Shown here piece by piece: positions 31,827 through 41,326 of a stretch of 46,715 nucleotides of DNA. The stretch spans positions 1-46,715 of the forward strand of contig CANQBH010000016.1 in NCBI GenBank assembly GCA_947589155.1, given 5' to 3'. The notes under the pieces were generated by a model. It was not told the origin of the DNA, ran no database searches, and was given only the letters and a program-made list of their open reading frames with translations. This stretch comes from an uncultured Lachnospiraceae bacterium. GTDB lineage: Bacteria; Bacillota; Clostridia; Lachnospirales; Lachnospiraceae. Position 1 is the stretch's first letter, and each line of letters starts with the position of its first letter. Position numbers and translations under genes: made by a program.

Positions 31827-33035
31827 ATGGCAAAAGAAATGGTTGCAATGTTGCTTGCCGGAGGACAGGGCTCAAGACTTTATGCCTTGACCCAGAATCT
31901 CGCCAAGCCGGCGGTTCCGTTCGGGGGAAAATACCGTATCATCGATTTCCCGATCTCGAACTGCGTTAACTCCGGCATCGATACCGTGGGTGTTCTGACA
32001 CAGTATCAGCCGCTCGTACTGAATGAGTATATCGGAAACGGCCAGCCGTGGGATCTCGACCGCCTGAACGGAGGCATCCATGTGCTGCCGCCGTATCAGA
32101 AGGCAAAGGGATCCGACTGGTATAAGGGAACGGCCAACGCGATCTATCAGAACATCTCTTTCATTGAGAGGTACGATCCACAGTACGTCATCATCCTTTC
32201 CGGAGACCAGATCTGCAAACAGGATTACAGCGATTTCCTGCGCTTCCACAAAGAGAAAAACGCGGAATTTTCCGTCGCCGTCATGGAAGTGCCGTGGGAG
32301 GAGGCCGGACGCTTCGGCCTGATGGTCACGGACGACAACGACAAGATCACGGAATTTCAGGAAAAGCCGAAGGAGCCGAAGTCCAACCTCGCCTCCATGG
32401 GCATCTACATCTTTAACTGGGACATCCTCAGAACATACCTCGAGGAGGATGAAGCCGATCCGGAATCCGAGAACGATTTCGGCAACAACATCATCCCGAA
32501 TCTCCTTCGGGACGGACGCGATATGTACGCCTATCATTTCAAAGGCTACTGGAAGGACGTCGGAACGATCAGTTCCCTCTGGGAAGCCAACATGGAAGTG
32601 CTCGATCCGGAGAACAGCGGGATCGACCTCTATGACGACGAATGGAAGATCTACAGCCGCAACCCTGGCATGACCGGCCACAGGATCGGCACGGAAGCCA
32701 AGGTCGAGAATTCCATGATCACCGACGGATGCCGCGTCAACGGCACGGTGAAGCACTCCATCCTGTTTGCCGGCGTCACGATCGAGGCCGGAGCGGTCGT
32801 CGAGGACGCCGTGATCATGGGCGGTTCCGCCGTGCGCGCGGGCGCCGTGGTCTCCCACTGCATTATCGCCGAAAACGTTGAGATCGGGCCGGGCGCGATC
32901 GTCGGCGCCATGCCTTCCGCCGACGAAGCCGGCGTCGCCACGATCGGATCGGGCGTCACGATCGGCGCGCGCGCCAAGATCGGGCCGAGCGCGATGGTGG
33001 ATACGGATGTAAAGGAGGGCGAAGAAAAATGGTAA
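31827..33035 (+). CDS. glgC: Glucose-1-phosphate adenylyltransferase GlgC
   Basis: The 402-residue enzyme makes ADP-glucose for glycogen synthesis. The nucleotide-binding start is [16 protein letters not shown], followed by [15 protein letters not shown] and the active-site GTANAIYQN region. FQEKP and a C-terminal left-handed helix of hexapeptide repeats follow. GlgC pairs with GlgD, whose start overlaps its stop by seven bases. GGGGGG lies before ATG 31827, and a -10 TAAAAT (31785-31790) with no good -35 lies upstream. Enzymes of this class are often activated by sugar phosphates, but the allosteric effector cannot be read off. Confidence 0.95.
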   Translation: MAKEMVAMLLAGGQGSRLYALTQNLAKPAVPFGGKYRIIDFPISNCVNSGIDTVGVLTQYQPLVLNEYIGNGQPWDLDRLNGGIHVLPPYQKAKGSDWYKGTANAIYQNISFIERYDPQYVIILSGDQICKQDYSDFLRFHKEKNAEFSVAVMEVPWEEAGRFGLMVTDDNDKITEFQEKPKEPKSNLASMGIYIFNWDILRTYLEEDEADPESENDFGNNIIPNLLRDGRDMYAYHFKGYWKDVGTISSLWEANMEVLDPENSGIDLYDDEWKIYSRNPGMTGHRIGTEAKVENSMITDGCRVNGTVKHSILFAGVTIEAGAVVEDAVIMGGSAVRAGAVVSHCIIAENVEIGPGAIVGAMPSADEAGVATIGSGVTIGARAKIGPSAMVDTDVKEGEEKW

Positions 33036-34177
33036 ATTCAAATGCAAATGCGCTCGGGATCATCTTCCCGAACAGTTACGATAAGACGATGCCGGAGATG
33101 ACGAACGACAGGCTCATGGCATCCATCCCGTTTGCCAGCCGTTACCGTTTGATCGACTTTATCTTATCCTCTATGGTCAACGGCGGGATCGACAACGTGA
33201 CGATCATGGTCAAGGAAAATTACTGGTCGCTGATCGACCATCTCGGCTCCGGACGCGAATGGGACCTGGCGCGGAAGAACGGCGGCCTGAACATCGTGCC
33301 TCCGTTCGCAATGCGCAATCAAAAGGTCTACGGCGGACGGATCGAGGCGCTGGTCAACATCCTCGCCTTCCTCAAAAAACAGAAAGAGGAATACGTCATC
33401 ATTTCCGACGCGAACATCGCGGTCAACTTTGATTTTGCGGACATGATTCAGAAGCACATCGAAAGCGGCGCGGACGTGACGCTGGCTTACGCCAACCTCG
33501 AAGGCCCGAAGACCCTGCCGGATACGATCGAGTCCGGAAGGGACATGTACTACCTTGTCGATCTGGACGTGGACGGCCGCGTGACCGACATCAAGATCAA
33601 CCGCGAACTTTCCCCGGGCCCGCACGACCTCTCCATGAATATCTACATCATGCGGCGCGACCGGATGATCGAACTCGTGCACGACGCGTATGTGGACGGC
33701 GGCATCTATTTCGAGCGGGACGTCCTGCTGCGCAACATCAAAGACCTGCACATTCAGGGCTATAAATTCAGCGGTTACTTTGCCGTGATCTACGGCATGA
33801 AGACCTACTACGACGAGAGTATGCGGCTCTTAAAGAACGACAACCTCGACGCGCTGTTTGAGGGCAATACGATCTACACTAAGATCCGTGACGACAACCC
33901 GACCCGCTATATCGGCGATCCGAAGGTCGTCAACACCATGGCCGCCGACGGCTGCGTGATCGAAGGCGAAGTGGAGAACAGTATCCTTTTCAGGGGCGTA
34001 AAGATCGCCAAGGGCGCAAAGGTCAAAAATGCGATACTGATGCAGGATACGGTCGTCGGAGAGAATACGGAGGTGCGCTACGTCATCACCGACAAGAATG
34101 TTAAAATCGGCAGGGATCAGAAGATCTCCGGCTCGCAGGAATATCCGTTCTATGTGCCAAAAGGCAAAGAAGTGTGA
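33029..34177 (+). CDS. glgD: GlgD, regulatory subunit of ADP-glucose synthesis
   Basis: The 382-residue protein is related to GlgC but has lost key catalytic residues: the usual LAGGxGxRL start is replaced by [11 protein letters not shown] and the lysine-rich substrate loop is altered. The C-terminal hexapeptide helix ([20 protein letters not shown]) is intact. Firmicutes use GlgCD heterotetramers, in which GlgD raises GlgC activity. It overlaps glgC and is followed by a terminator, so glgCD is a two-gene operon; glgA, glgB and glgP are not nearby. Confidence 0.93.
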   Translation: MVNSNANALGIIFPNSYDKTMPEMTNDRLMASIPFASRYRLIDFILSSMVNGGIDNVTIMVKENYWSLIDHLGSGREWDLARKNGGLNIVPPFAMRNQKVYGGRIEALVNILAFLKKQKEEYVIISDANIAVNFDFADMIQKHIESGADVTLAYANLEGPKTLPDTIESGRDMYYLVDLDVDGRVTDIKINRELSPGPHDLSMNIYIMRRDRMIELVHDAYVDGGIYFERDVLLRNIKDLHIQGYKFSGYFAVIYGMKTYYDESMRLLKNDNLDALFEGNTIYTKIRDDNPTRYIGDPKVVNTMAADGCVIEGEVENSILFRGVKIAKGAKVKNAILMQDTVVGENTEVRYVITDKNVKIGRDQKISGSQEYPFYVPKGKEV

Positions 34178-34187
34178 TCAATGATTT

Positions 34188-34223
34188 GGGCGGTCCGTGA
34201 TGTAGACGGGCCGCTCTTTTTTT
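34188..34223 (+). terminator. Terminator after glgCD
   Basis: GGGCGGTCCGT / ACGGGCCGCTC forms a stem (one mismatch) with loop GATGTAG, then seven T. Confidence 0.85.
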
Positions 34224-34269
34224 GGTATGATGAAAAAGCATCAGACAACGTAAAAGAGACAGGAGACTT

Positions 34270-35427
34270 ATGAAAAAGATCAGATCAGAAGCAAACCTTA
34301 CTTTCATGGAAGCCACAAGTATCATCGTCGGGCACGGCGTGGGTTCCGGCATCCTTTCCGTGCCGTTCCTCGCGTCGCGCAACGACTGGCGCGATCTGCT
34401 GTGGATCGTCGCGCTGGCCTATACGATCAACCTTTTCATGCACTATATGATCGCGGAACTGTCCTACAATAACGACGGCGCGCAGTTCATCAAGTGCTTT
34501 GAGCGGGAGCTGTTCGTCGGGCGTTTCAAGAAGATCGCCACATGGACGGCGTTCGCGCTGCTGGGCGTCTCCGTCATCCTAAATGTCAGCGGCTTTATCG
34601 CAGGCGCGGCCGCGGTCTTTAAGGCGTGGTTCGGTATGCCGACATGGCTTGGCATGATCGTCTACTATGCCCTTGCGGCGTCCGTCGTCAATTTCGGCAT
34701 GAAACTGGTCGGGATCTGCGAGAAGATCTCCGTCGGCTCGATGGTGCTGGTGATCGGTATCCTGCTGATCGCGACGCTGCTTTCGGAGATGAGCCCGCTG
34801 CCGACGGCGTTTATCGCGAACACGAACCTTTTGGCGCTTTACAGCATGATCTCCTTCTCGCTGTCCGCGGTGATGTCGGTGCCGCAGGTCGTCAAGGGGC
34901 TGGGCGGTGACGAAAAGCGGATCCGCGGCGCGATCGCGGCGGGAACAGGGATCAATACCGGACTGATCCTCGTGATCACGTTCATGACGCTGCTCGGCGC
35001 GGGAAAAAGTATCTCGGAAGACGGAGCGCAGGTGGATCTGTCCGCGCACCTCGGCGGCTGGGTGAGCATCGTCGGTTATATTTTCTCGCTGCTCGCGCTT
35101 TCGACGTCTTTCTGGGCGAACACGCTCAACCTGCGGGATATCGTGCAGGAGCAGACGAAGTGGGAAGTCCGGAAAAGCTGGCTGATCTCCTCGCTGCCGT
35201 GCCTTCTGATCGCGCTGCTTGGCGTTTCCAGTTTTGTCGGATTTACGCGGCTGGCCAGCGTGGTACAGGTATTGACGGGCGTCGGTATCATCATTTCCTA
35301 TAACCGGTCGCGCCGGAGGGAGGGCGTCTCGAAGATCTGCGGTTTCTGCGGCACGCTGCCGTTTCAGATCCTCGTGGTGTTGAGTACCCTGATCGCCACG
35401 GCGGGCGCGCTTGCGCCGGTGAAATGA
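34270..35427 (+). CDS. Aromatic amino acid permease-like transporter
   Basis: The 385-residue protein has about 11 hydrophobic helices and the AAAP/HAAAP-type beginning TFMEATSIIVGHGVGSGILS. This Gly-rich first helix is the substrate site in APC-superfold transporters. The closest recognisable group is the Trp/Tyr permease family, probably driven by ion symport; the substrate is not certain. RBS is AGGAG. An extended -10 (TGGTATGAT, 34223-34231) follows the glg terminator and may be its promoter. larB begins 28 bases after its stop in the same direction, so they may share a transcript. Confidence 0.8.
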   Translation: MKKIRSEANLTFMEATSIIVGHGVGSGILSVPFLASRNDWRDLLWIVALAYTINLFMHYMIAELSYNNDGAQFIKCFERELFVGRFKKIATWTAFALLGVSVILNVSGFIAGAAAVFKAWFGMPTWLGMIVYYALAASVVNFGMKLVGICEKISVGSMVLVIGILLIATLLSEMSPLPTAFIANTNLLALYSMISFSLSAVMSVPQVVKGLGGDEKRIRGAIAAGTGINTGLILVITFMTLLGAGKSISEDGAQVDLSAHLGGWVSIVGYIFSLLALSTSFWANTLNLRDIVQEQTKWEVRKSWLISSLPCLLIALLGVSSFVGFTRLASVVQVLTGVGIIISYNRSRRREGVSKICGFCGTLPFQILVVLSTLIATAGALAPVK

Positions 35428-35455
35428 CCGTAAAGAATACAGGAGTTGACCTATT

Positions 35456-36208
35456 ATGCAGACACATGAGATTTTGGAAAGCGTACAGCAGGGGAAGATG
35501 TCAGTCGACGAGGCGGAGCGGCTGCTGCGGCGGCAGCCGTATGAAGACCTCGGCTACGCAAAACTCGATACGCACCGCAGGATCCGTTCCGGCTTTGCCG
35601 AGGTCATCTACTGCGAACACAAGGCGGACGAACACCTCGTTGAGATCTTTGCGCGCCTTTTCGCGGAGGAAGGCGAGGCGCTGGGCACCCGCGCAAATCA
35701 GCACCAGTACGATCTGATCCGCGGGAGGTTTCCGCAGGCGGCCTTTGATCCCTTATCGCGGATCTTAAAGATCGAAAAAGAAGACAAGCAAAGGAGCGGA
35801 AAGATCGCCGTATGTACGGCGGGCACCGCGGATATCGCGGTCGCCGAGGAAGCGGCGCAGACCGCGGAATTTTTCGGGAGCCGTGTGGAGCGGATCTATG
35901 ACGTGGGCGTCTGCGGTATGCATCGCCTGCTCGCCTGCATGGATACGATCCAGAGCGCCAACTGCGTCGTCGCCGTGGCGGGAATGGAGGGCGCGCTTGC
36001 CAGCGTGCTGGGCGGACTGGTCGACAAACCGGTGATCGCGGTGCCGACCTCTGTCGGCTACGGCGTGAATATGCAGGGCTTGACGCCGCTTCTGGCAATG
36101 CTCAGTTCCTGCGCAAACGGCGTGTCCGTCGTCAATATCGACAACGGCTACGGCGCGGGCTATATTGCTACGCAGATCGACCGGCTGGCGGAGAGGGGGA
36201 AAGCATGA
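35456..36208 (+). CDS. larB: LarB, nickel-pincer cofactor biosynthesis carboxylase
   Basis: The 250-residue protein matches LarB (pyridinium-3,5-biscarboxylic acid mononucleotide synthase), which carboxylates and hydrolyses nicotinic acid adenine dinucleotide in the first step of nickel-pincer nucleotide synthesis. A short N-terminal helical part precedes the conserved YAKLDTHRRIRSGFAEVIYC block and a PurE-like C-terminal domain (AVCTAGTADIAVAEEAAQTA and VAGMEGALASVLGGL). Its stop overlaps the larC start (ATGA). No lactate racemase larA or sulfur-transferase larE is in the window. Confidence 0.92.
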   Translation: MQTHEILESVQQGKMSVDEAERLLRRQPYEDLGYAKLDTHRRIRSGFAEVIYCEHKADEHLVEIFARLFAEEGEALGTRANQHQYDLIRGRFPQAAFDPLSRILKIEKEDKQRSGKIAVCTAGTADIAVAEEAAQTAEFFGSRVERIYDVGVCGMHRLLACMDTIQSANCVVAVAGMEGALASVLGGLVDKPVIAVPTSVGYGVNMQGLTPLLAMLSSCANGVSVVNIDNGYGAGYIATQIDRLAERGKA

Positions 36209-37011
36209 AAAGAATCTTATATCCGGAATGCGCCGCGGGACTGAGCGGCGATATGGCGGTGGCGGCGCTGCTGGATTTGGGCGCGTCGGAAGAACGCCTG
36301 CGCGGGATCCTTGGAACGATCCCGCTGGAGGAGCCGGTAGAGATCCGGATCTCCCGCGTGAAGAAATCGGGGCTCGACGTCTGCGATTTTGACGTCGTGC
36401 TGCCGGAGGAGATCGACCCGCACGACCACGATATGGAGTATCTGCATGGAAGCGGCGCGGCGGCGGTTCCGCACGGGGGCGCAAAGGAGCGCGGGCCAAA
36501 GGAGATCCGCCGCCTCTACGAGGCTTCAGAGATGAGCGCGGCGGCAAAGGAAACAGCGGGACGAATCCTCGATATCCTTGCCGCCGCCGAGGCGAAAGCG
36601 CACGGCGTCGCCTTGGAGCAGGTGCATTTCCATGAGGTTGGCGCGGCGGATTCCGTGATCGACATCGCGGCGTTTGCCGTCTGTTATGAGGAGATCTGCG
36701 AGCGTTACGGAATAAAAGAGACCGTCGTGACCGGACTGACGGAAGGGTGCGGAACGGTGCGCTGCCGGCACGGCGTCCTGCCGGTGCCGGTTCCTGCGGT
36801 CGTAAACATTGCAGAAGCGTATGGGCTGCCGCTGCGTCTGACAAAGACGGAAGGCGAACTGGTGACGCCGACGGGAGCGGCGATCGCGGCGGCGCTTTCT
36901 GACGGCGCTTCTCTGCCGGAGACGTGCAGGGTGGTTGCCGCAGGCCTTGGCGCGGGCAAGCGGGATTACCCGACGGCGGGATTTTTGCGCATTATGGTTT
37001 TGGAAGCATAA
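36205..37011 (+). CDS. larC: LarC N-terminal part only (LarC1-type nickel insertion protein)
   Basis: The 268-residue protein matches the first domain of LarC, the cyclometallase that puts nickel into the pincer nucleotide. Conserved blocks are AAGLSGDMAVAALLDLG at the start, HFHEVGAADSVIDI, GVLPVPVPAV and GAGKRDYPTAGF. A modest His cluster (PHDHDMEYLHG...PHGG) replaces the long His-rich loop of L. plantarum LarC. The family is normally about 400 residues, with a second domain that binds CTP and metal. Here a TAA ends the gene exactly where LarC1 ends in species with a programmed frameshift, and the DNA after it is the convergent DUF4317 gene. No LarC2 is present. It could act with a LarC2 encoded elsewhere. 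Confidence 0.88.
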   Translation: MKRILYPECAAGLSGDMAVAALLDLGASEERLRGILGTIPLEEPVEIRISRVKKSGLDVCDFDVVLPEEIDPHDHDMEYLHGSGAAAVPHGGAKERGPKEIRRLYEASEMSAAAKETAGRILDILAAAEAKAHGVALEQVHFHEVGAADSVIDIAAFAVCYEEICERYGIKETVVTGLTEGCGTVRCRHGVLPVPVPAVVNIAEAYGLPLRLTKTEGELVTPTGAAIAAALSDGASLPETCRVVAAGLGAGKRDYPTAGFLRIMVLEA

Positions 37012-37040
37012 AAAAGGGGGCGGATCAAAGATCCGCCTCC
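37010..37040 (-). terminator. Terminator of the DUF4317 gene, overlapping its stop codon
   Basis: On the minus strand GGAGGCGGATC / GATCCGCCCCC (loop TTT) is followed by six T. The stem covers the last codons and TGA of DUF4317 and the T run lies on the larC stop. Confidence 0.8.
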
Positions 37041-38248
37041 TTTCCGTTGATCTTCGCCCGATCGTTTTCGTCCAGAGGGATGATCAGGCAACGGCTGCCG
37101 TCCACATAGGCCGACGTGACCTGTTTTGCTTTCTCCGGCGGCACGTTGACGAAGATCTCTGTGCCGTCCTCTGCGTCCATGCCGGCGTCCGCAAGCCGTT
37201 GCGTCAGTTCCGCGACCTGCTTTTGGAGTTGCTTCTTTTCCGCGCGACCCTCGTTGGAGCGCAGGGCTTTCGTATCCAGAAGTTCTCTGGCTTCCGGAAG
37301 GCAGCCGTCAAACATTTCTGCATACTGTCCGCTGATCTTTCTGGCGTCCGGCTCGTTGACGCCGCTGTCTGTCAGCAGATCTTCCACCGTCTCCGCATCC
37401 AGAGCAACGGGCTCGTCTTTGCCGTCCTTTTCCTCCTCAAGAAGCAGAAAATCGTTTAAGTTCTGCTGGAGATCGAGCACCGTCTCCGCCGTGCTTTCCC
37501 GGTCGGGGCCGAGGGTCGATGTGATCATCGAAGAAAACGCGCTGCGTTTCTGCGTCGACGTCTGCTGTACGGGGCAGCCGAGGCCGTTCTCCCAAAACTC
37601 CGTATGCGGTTCTTTGGCGTTTTTCGTATAGACAAGCACCTGATGGATGTCGGCGCTGCGCTCCTCAAACGCCGGAAAGAGGAACGCACTGTCCGTAGCG
37701 CCTACGACCCAGTCGCGGATCCGCGCGCCGATCCTGCCTTCGCTTTCCAGATAACCGAGGCCGGGCTTGGAGAGGGCGACCGGACAGATACAGCAGAGGA
37801 GGTATTCGTAGACCTCGTCCGACTCGTGCATGGCAAGGTCGTCAGTCCCTTTCAGCGGCACGTCGTAGACGTCGTAAAAGAGCGTGATCAGGTAGTTCCC
37901 CACATAGTCGTAGGTGTCGATGATCAGATCGTAGAAGGCGTCCAGAAAATCCTCGTTTTCCAGACGGCTATCGCGCAGTCCCATCAGGATCTGCTGGCGG
38001 CCGCCGCTTGCTTCTTCCTCTAAAGGAAAGGAAAGCGTCAGGAGATGGTCGCCGGGTGCGCCCGAGAGCGCCTTGGCGGCAATGTCCAGATATTTGTAAA
38101 ATTCTTCTTCCTCCAGCGTCAGAAAGCGCCGGGAAAACGTGACCAGTTTGTTCTTATCCGAATCTACATAGCATCCGCTGATATGCTGGATCGTGCAGTT
38201 TTCTTTTTTGAGGCGGCGTTTGATCTCCGCAATCCCTTTCTTGTCCAT
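37025..38248 (-). CDS. DUF4317 family protein
   Basis: The 407-residue soluble protein starts MDKKGIAEIKRRLKKENCTIQ with the family's IxxCYVD-like segment (HISGCYVDSDKNKLVTF). The middle contains MGLRDSRLENEDFLDAFYDL and a stretch with CCICPVALSKPGLG, and the late part is Glu/Leu-rich and helical. DUF4317 is common in Lachnospiraceae and Ruminococcaceae; no function is known to me. No membrane helix is seen. ATG 38248 has AAGGAGG upstream; a larger open frame before it lies in the leader and promoter. It is convergent with larC and divergent from asnS; the spacer to asnS (353 bases) contains its promoter and the asnS leader. Confidence 0.88.
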   Translation of the reverse strand: MDKKGIAEIKRRLKKENCTIQHISGCYVDSDKNKLVTFSRRFLTLEEEEFYKYLDIAAKALSGAPGDHLLTLSFPLEEEASGGRQQILMGLRDSRLENEDFLDAFYDLIIDTYDYVGNYLITLFYDVYDVPLKGTDDLAMHESDEVYEYLLCCICPVALSKPGLGYLESEGRIGARIRDWVVGATDSAFLFPAFEERSADIHQVLVYTKNAKEPHTEFWENGLGCPVQQTSTQKRSAFSSMITSTLGPDRESTAETVLDLQQNLNDFLLLEEEKDGKDEPVALDAETVEDLLTDSGVNEPDARKISGQYAEMFDGCLPEARELLDTKALRSNEGRAEKKQLQKQVAELTQRLADAGMDAEDGTEIFVNVPPEKAKQVTSAYVDGSRCLIIPLDENDRAKINGKEADL

Positions 38249-38368
38249 CGTTTCCTCCTTCCGGCCGCGCAAAAAGCGCTGTTTTATGGCAAGAATAAAA
38301 GCCAAGAATTGTTCAGTGTGCATGATCCACAATTGACCAAGGGCTTTAACAATCTTGACTACGAATAT

Positions 38369-38397
38369 ATTATATGAAAAAGCAGCCGTGTTGTCAA
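38369..38397 (-). promoter_or_regulatory. Promoter of the DUF4317 gene
   Basis: Perfect consensus elements, -35 TTGACA and -10 TATAAT, with a 17-base spacer. The leader is about 115 bases. Confidence 0.85.
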
Positions 38398-38466
38398 TGA
38401 GATTTTGGGGAAAAGTAGGGAAAAGCAGATTGCAAAAATTAACGAAAAACTGAAATTTTAATGAGG

Positions 38467-38529
38467 AATCAAGAGAGAGCGGGCTTGCCAACGCTCTCTT
38501 GTTTTTACTTTTGTCGCTATCTCTTGATT
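38467..38529 (+). terminator. Hairpin terminator with a competing 3' arm upstream of asnS
   Basis: Arm 1 (38467-38481, AATCAAGAGAGAGCG) can pair with arm 2 (38492-38501, CGCTCTCTTG, then a T run), with a 2-base bulge, as a terminator. Arm 3 (38520-38529, TCTCTTGATT) is the exact complement of the first ten bases of arm 1. Only one pairing can exist at a time. The -35 of the asnS promoter lies within arm 3. Confidence 0.6.
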
Positions 38530-38552
38530 TTACTACGTTAGTGGGTTAAAAT
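38524..38552 (+). promoter_or_regulatory. Promoter of asnS
   Basis: The -35 TTGATT and -10 TAAAAT are 17 bases apart, 50 bases before the start codon. Confidence 0.65.
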
Positions 38553-38601
38553 ATCTGATAGTTGTGGTCTGTATCACACAGAACAAAGGCGGGAGGAAAC
38601 T

Positions 38602-39984
38602 ATGCAAGCGATCAGGGATTTACATCGTCATTATAAGGAATATGAAGGAAAGAGCGTCACGGTCGGCGGCTGGGTCCGCAGCGTCCGCGACTCCAAGTCG
38701 TTCGGCTTTCTGGTGGTCAGCGACGGCACGTTTTTTGAGCCGGTGCAGGTCGTTTATGCGGACGCGCTGGAGAATTTCGCGGAGATCTGCAAATTAAACG
38801 TAGGCGCGGCCGTGACCGTTACGGGCGAGGTGAAGGTCACTCCGGAGATGAAGCAGCCGTTTGAGATCCATGCGGCGGAGGTCGTGATCGAGGGACGGTC
38901 CACGCCGGATTATCCGTTGCAGAAGAAGCGCCATTCATTTGAATATCTGCGCACGATCAGCCATCTGCGGCCGCGCACCAATACGTTTCAGGCGGTATTC
39001 CGCGTGCGCTCCCTTGCGGCGTATGCGATCCACAAATTCTTTCAGGAGAGGGATTTCGTCTATGTCCACACGCCGCTCATCACGGGAAGCGACTGCGAGG
39101 GCGCGGGCGAGATGTTTCAGGTGACGACGCTGGATCTGGCAAAGGTGCCGACGAGCGGCGGCAATGTGGATTTTTCGCAGGATTTCTTCGGCAAGCCGAC
39201 GAACCTGACGGTCAGCGGACAGTTGAACGGCGAGACGTTTGCGATGGCGTTTAAGAACATCTATACGTTTGGCCCGACGTTCCGCGCGGAAAATTCCAAT
39301 ACGACGCGCCATGCGGCGGAGTTCTGGATGATCGAGCCGGAGATCGCGTTTGCCGATCTTACCGACGATATGATGCTCGCGGAGAGTATGCTCAAGTATG
39401 TGATCTCCTATGTGCTGGAGCACGCGCCGGAAGAAATGGATTTTTTCAACCGCTTTGTCGATCAGGGGCTTCTTGAGCGGCTCAGGCACGTCGCGGGTTC
39501 GGAGTTCGGCAGGATCACTTATACGGAGGCGGTCGCCGAACTGGAAAAGCACAACGATATGTTTGATTATAAGGTCAGCTGGGGCTGCGATTTGCAGACC
39601 GAACACGAGCGCTATCTGACCGAACAACTCTTTGGGCGGCCTGTCTTCGTGACGGATTACCCGAAGGAGATCAAAGCGTTTTACATGAAATTAAATCCGG
39701 ACAACAAGACCGTGGCGGCGATGGACTGCCTCGTGCCGGGGATCGGAGAGATCATCGGCGGCAGCCAGAGGGAGGACGACTATGACGTGCTTTTGCAGCG
39801 GATGAAGGAGTGCGGCCTGCGTGAAGAAGACTACGGTTTTTATCTGGATCTGCGCCGGTACGGCAGCGTCCGCCACGCGGGATTTGGCCTCGGCTTTGAG
39901 CGCTGCGTCATGTACCTGACCGGCATGAGCAACATCCGCGACGTCATCCCGTTCCCGCGGACCGTCGGCAACTGTGACCTGTAA
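38602..39984 (+). CDS. asnS: Asparaginyl-tRNA synthetase
   Basis: The 460-residue class IIb synthetase charges tRNA-Asn. An N-terminal OB-fold binds the anticodon (about 15-110: [22 protein letters not shown]). The catalytic domain has motif 2 ([25 protein letters not shown]) and motif 3 ([13 protein letters not shown]), plus FLEVHTP-like [20 protein letters not shown] of motif 1. Length is normal. ATG 38602 follows GGGAGG. asnA begins 17 bases later, so one transcript makes asparagine and charges it. There is no T-box in the leader, only the competing hairpins described separately. Confidence 0.96.
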   Translation: MQAIRDLHRHYKEYEGKSVTVGGWVRSVRDSKSFGFLVVSDGTFFEPVQVVYADALENFAEICKLNVGAAVTVTGEVKVTPEMKQPFEIHAAEVVIEGRSTPDYPLQKKRHSFEYLRTISHLRPRTNTFQAVFRVRSLAAYAIHKFFQERDFVYVHTPLITGSDCEGAGEMFQVTTLDLAKVPTSGGNVDFSQDFFGKPTNLTVSGQLNGETFAMAFKNIYTFGPTFRAENSNTTRHAAEFWMIEPEIAFADLTDDMMLAESMLKYVISYVLEHAPEEMDFFNRFVDQGLLERLRHVAGSEFGRITYTEAVAELEKHNDMFDYKVSWGCDLQTEHERYLTEQLFGRPVFVTDYPKEIKAFYMKLNPDNKTVAAMDCLVPGIGEIIGGSQREDDYDVLLQRMKECGLREEDYGFYLDLRRYGSVRHAGFGLGFERCVMYLTGMSNIRDVIPFPRTVGNCDL

Positions 39985-40001
39985 AGAGAAAGGAGCGCCT
40001 T

Positions 40002-41012
40002 ATGAGCAGAATGTATATACCGGAAAATTACCGGCCGGCTTTGAATCTGAAAGAAACGCAGATCGCGATCAAGGAAGTCAAGGATTTTTTCCAGCGGATG
40101 CTGACCGCGGAATTGAATCTGCACAGGGTCTCCGCGCCGCTGTTTGTCACGCCGGAGTCGGGGCTGAACGACAACCTTAACGGCGTGGAGCGTCCCGTTT
40201 GTTTCGGGATCAAAGAACAGGAGGAGCGCGAGGTCGAAGTGGTACATTCCCTTGCGAAGTGGAAGCGCATGGCGTTGGGACGCTACGGGTTCTGCCCCGG
40301 CGAAGGGCTTTACACCGATATGAACGCGATCCGGCGGGACGAGGAGACCGACAACATCCACTCCCTGTATGTGGATCAGTGGGACTGGGAAAAGGTCATC
40401 ACCAAAGAGCAGCGCAGCGTCGAGACGCTGCAGGAGACGGTCTGCTCCGTTTACGACGCGCTGCGCCTGACGGAAAAATACATGGCGAACCGCTACGACT
40501 ACATCGAGTGCGTCCTGCCGGAGAAGATCTTCTTTATCACGTCGCAGGAGTTGGAGGATATGTATCCGCAGGACACGCCGCGCGAGCGGGAGTACAAGAT
40601 CTGCAAACTGCACGGCGCGGTCTTCCTTTCCCAGATTGGCGGCACGCTGCGTTCCGGAGAGAAACATGACGGACGCGCGCCGGATTACGACGACTGGACG
40701 CTGAACGGCGATATCCTCGTATATTATCCGGTGACGGATATCGCTCTTGAACTGTCGTCCATGGGGATCCGCGTGGACGAAGAAGCGCTTGCGCGGCAGT
40801 TGGAACTTGCGGGCTGTCCGCAGCGCGCGGAACTTCCGTTCCAGAGAGCGGTACTTGAAAAGGCGCTGCCGTACACCATCGGAGGCGGAATCGGCCAGTC
40901 GCGGATCTGTATGTTTTTCCTGCGCAAAGCGCATATCGGGGAAGTTCAGGTCTCCATATGGCCGCAGGAAGATATCGACTTCGCAAAGAGCAGGGGCGTC
41001 GTTATCCTGTAA
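40002..41012 (+). CDS. asnA: Aspartate-ammonia ligase (asparagine synthetase A)
   Basis: The 336-residue enzyme makes asparagine from aspartate, ammonia and ATP. It is related to class II synthetase catalytic cores. Conserved blocks are GLNDNLNGVERPV, the basic WKRMALGRYGF, the LYVDQWDWEKVI segment and GGGIGQSRICMFFL near the end. It is cytoplasmic. RBS is AAAGGAG. Being directly behind asnS and ahead of yerC, it suggests that asparagine supply and charging are regulated together. Confidence 0.96.
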   Translation: MSRMYIPENYRPALNLKETQIAIKEVKDFFQRMLTAELNLHRVSAPLFVTPESGLNDNLNGVERPVCFGIKEQEEREVEVVHSLAKWKRMALGRYGFCPGEGLYTDMNAIRRDEETDNIHSLYVDQWDWEKVITKEQRSVETLQETVCSVYDALRLTEKYMANRYDYIECVLPEKIFFITSQELEDMYPQDTPREREYKICKLHGAVFLSQIGGTLRSGEKHDGRAPDYDDWTLNGDILVYYPVTDIALELSSMGIRVDEEALARQLELAGCPQRAELPFQRAVLEKALPYTIGGGIGQSRICMFFLRKAHIGEVQVSIWPQEDIDFAKSRGVVIL

Positions 41013-41035
41013 GCGCGGAGTAAAGGAGGGGGCGT

Positions 41036-41326
41036 ATGAGTAAGAAGATCCGGTCGGAAGCCATGGACCGTTTATTGGAAGGGATCCTCTGTCTGGAGGA
41101 TAAGGAAGAAGCGTACCGTTTTTTTGAGGATCTGTGCACGGTCAACGAGATGCTCTCGCTGTGCCAGCGGTTCTCCGTAGCAAAAATGCTGCGCGAGGAA
41201 AAGACCTATCTCGACATCGCGCAGGAGACCGGCGCGTCGACGGCGACGATCAGCCGCGTGAACCGCGCACTCAACTACGGGAACGACGGGTACGATATGG
41301 TATTGGACAGGCTGGAAGGAGAGTGA
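41036..41326 (+). CDS. TrpR-like YerC/YecD family regulator
   Basis: The 96-residue protein matches the YerC/YecD group of TrpR-fold proteins: the LCTVNEMLSLCQRFSVAKML segment followed by the helix-turn-helix YLDIAQETGASTATISRVNRAL. B. subtilis yerC is a small gene of unclear function. The ligand and operators are unknown; autoregulation or control of the asn genes is possible since it is their last operon member. RBS is AAGGAGG. Its stop codon abuts the convergent DUF1836 stop in a palindrome that acts as a terminator. Confidence 0.88.
   Translation: MSKKIRSEAMDRLLEGILCLEDKEEAYRFFEDLCTVNEMLSLCQRFSVAKMLREEKTYLDIAQETGASTATISRVNRALNYGNDGYDMVLDRLEGE

Noticed and set aside
31872..33047. 391-codon open frame opposite glgC
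   Set aside because: Antisense shadow of a certain gene, with no ribosome site or family motif.
37000..37200. Programmed frameshift to a LarC2 domain after larC
   Set aside because: The A6G5 run is after the stop codon, and the following frames are antisense to DUF4317 with no LarC2 motifs.
38401..38601. T-box riboswitch before asnS
   Set aside because: No AGGGTGG-type antiterminator sequence or specifier stem; the leader after the promoter is too short.
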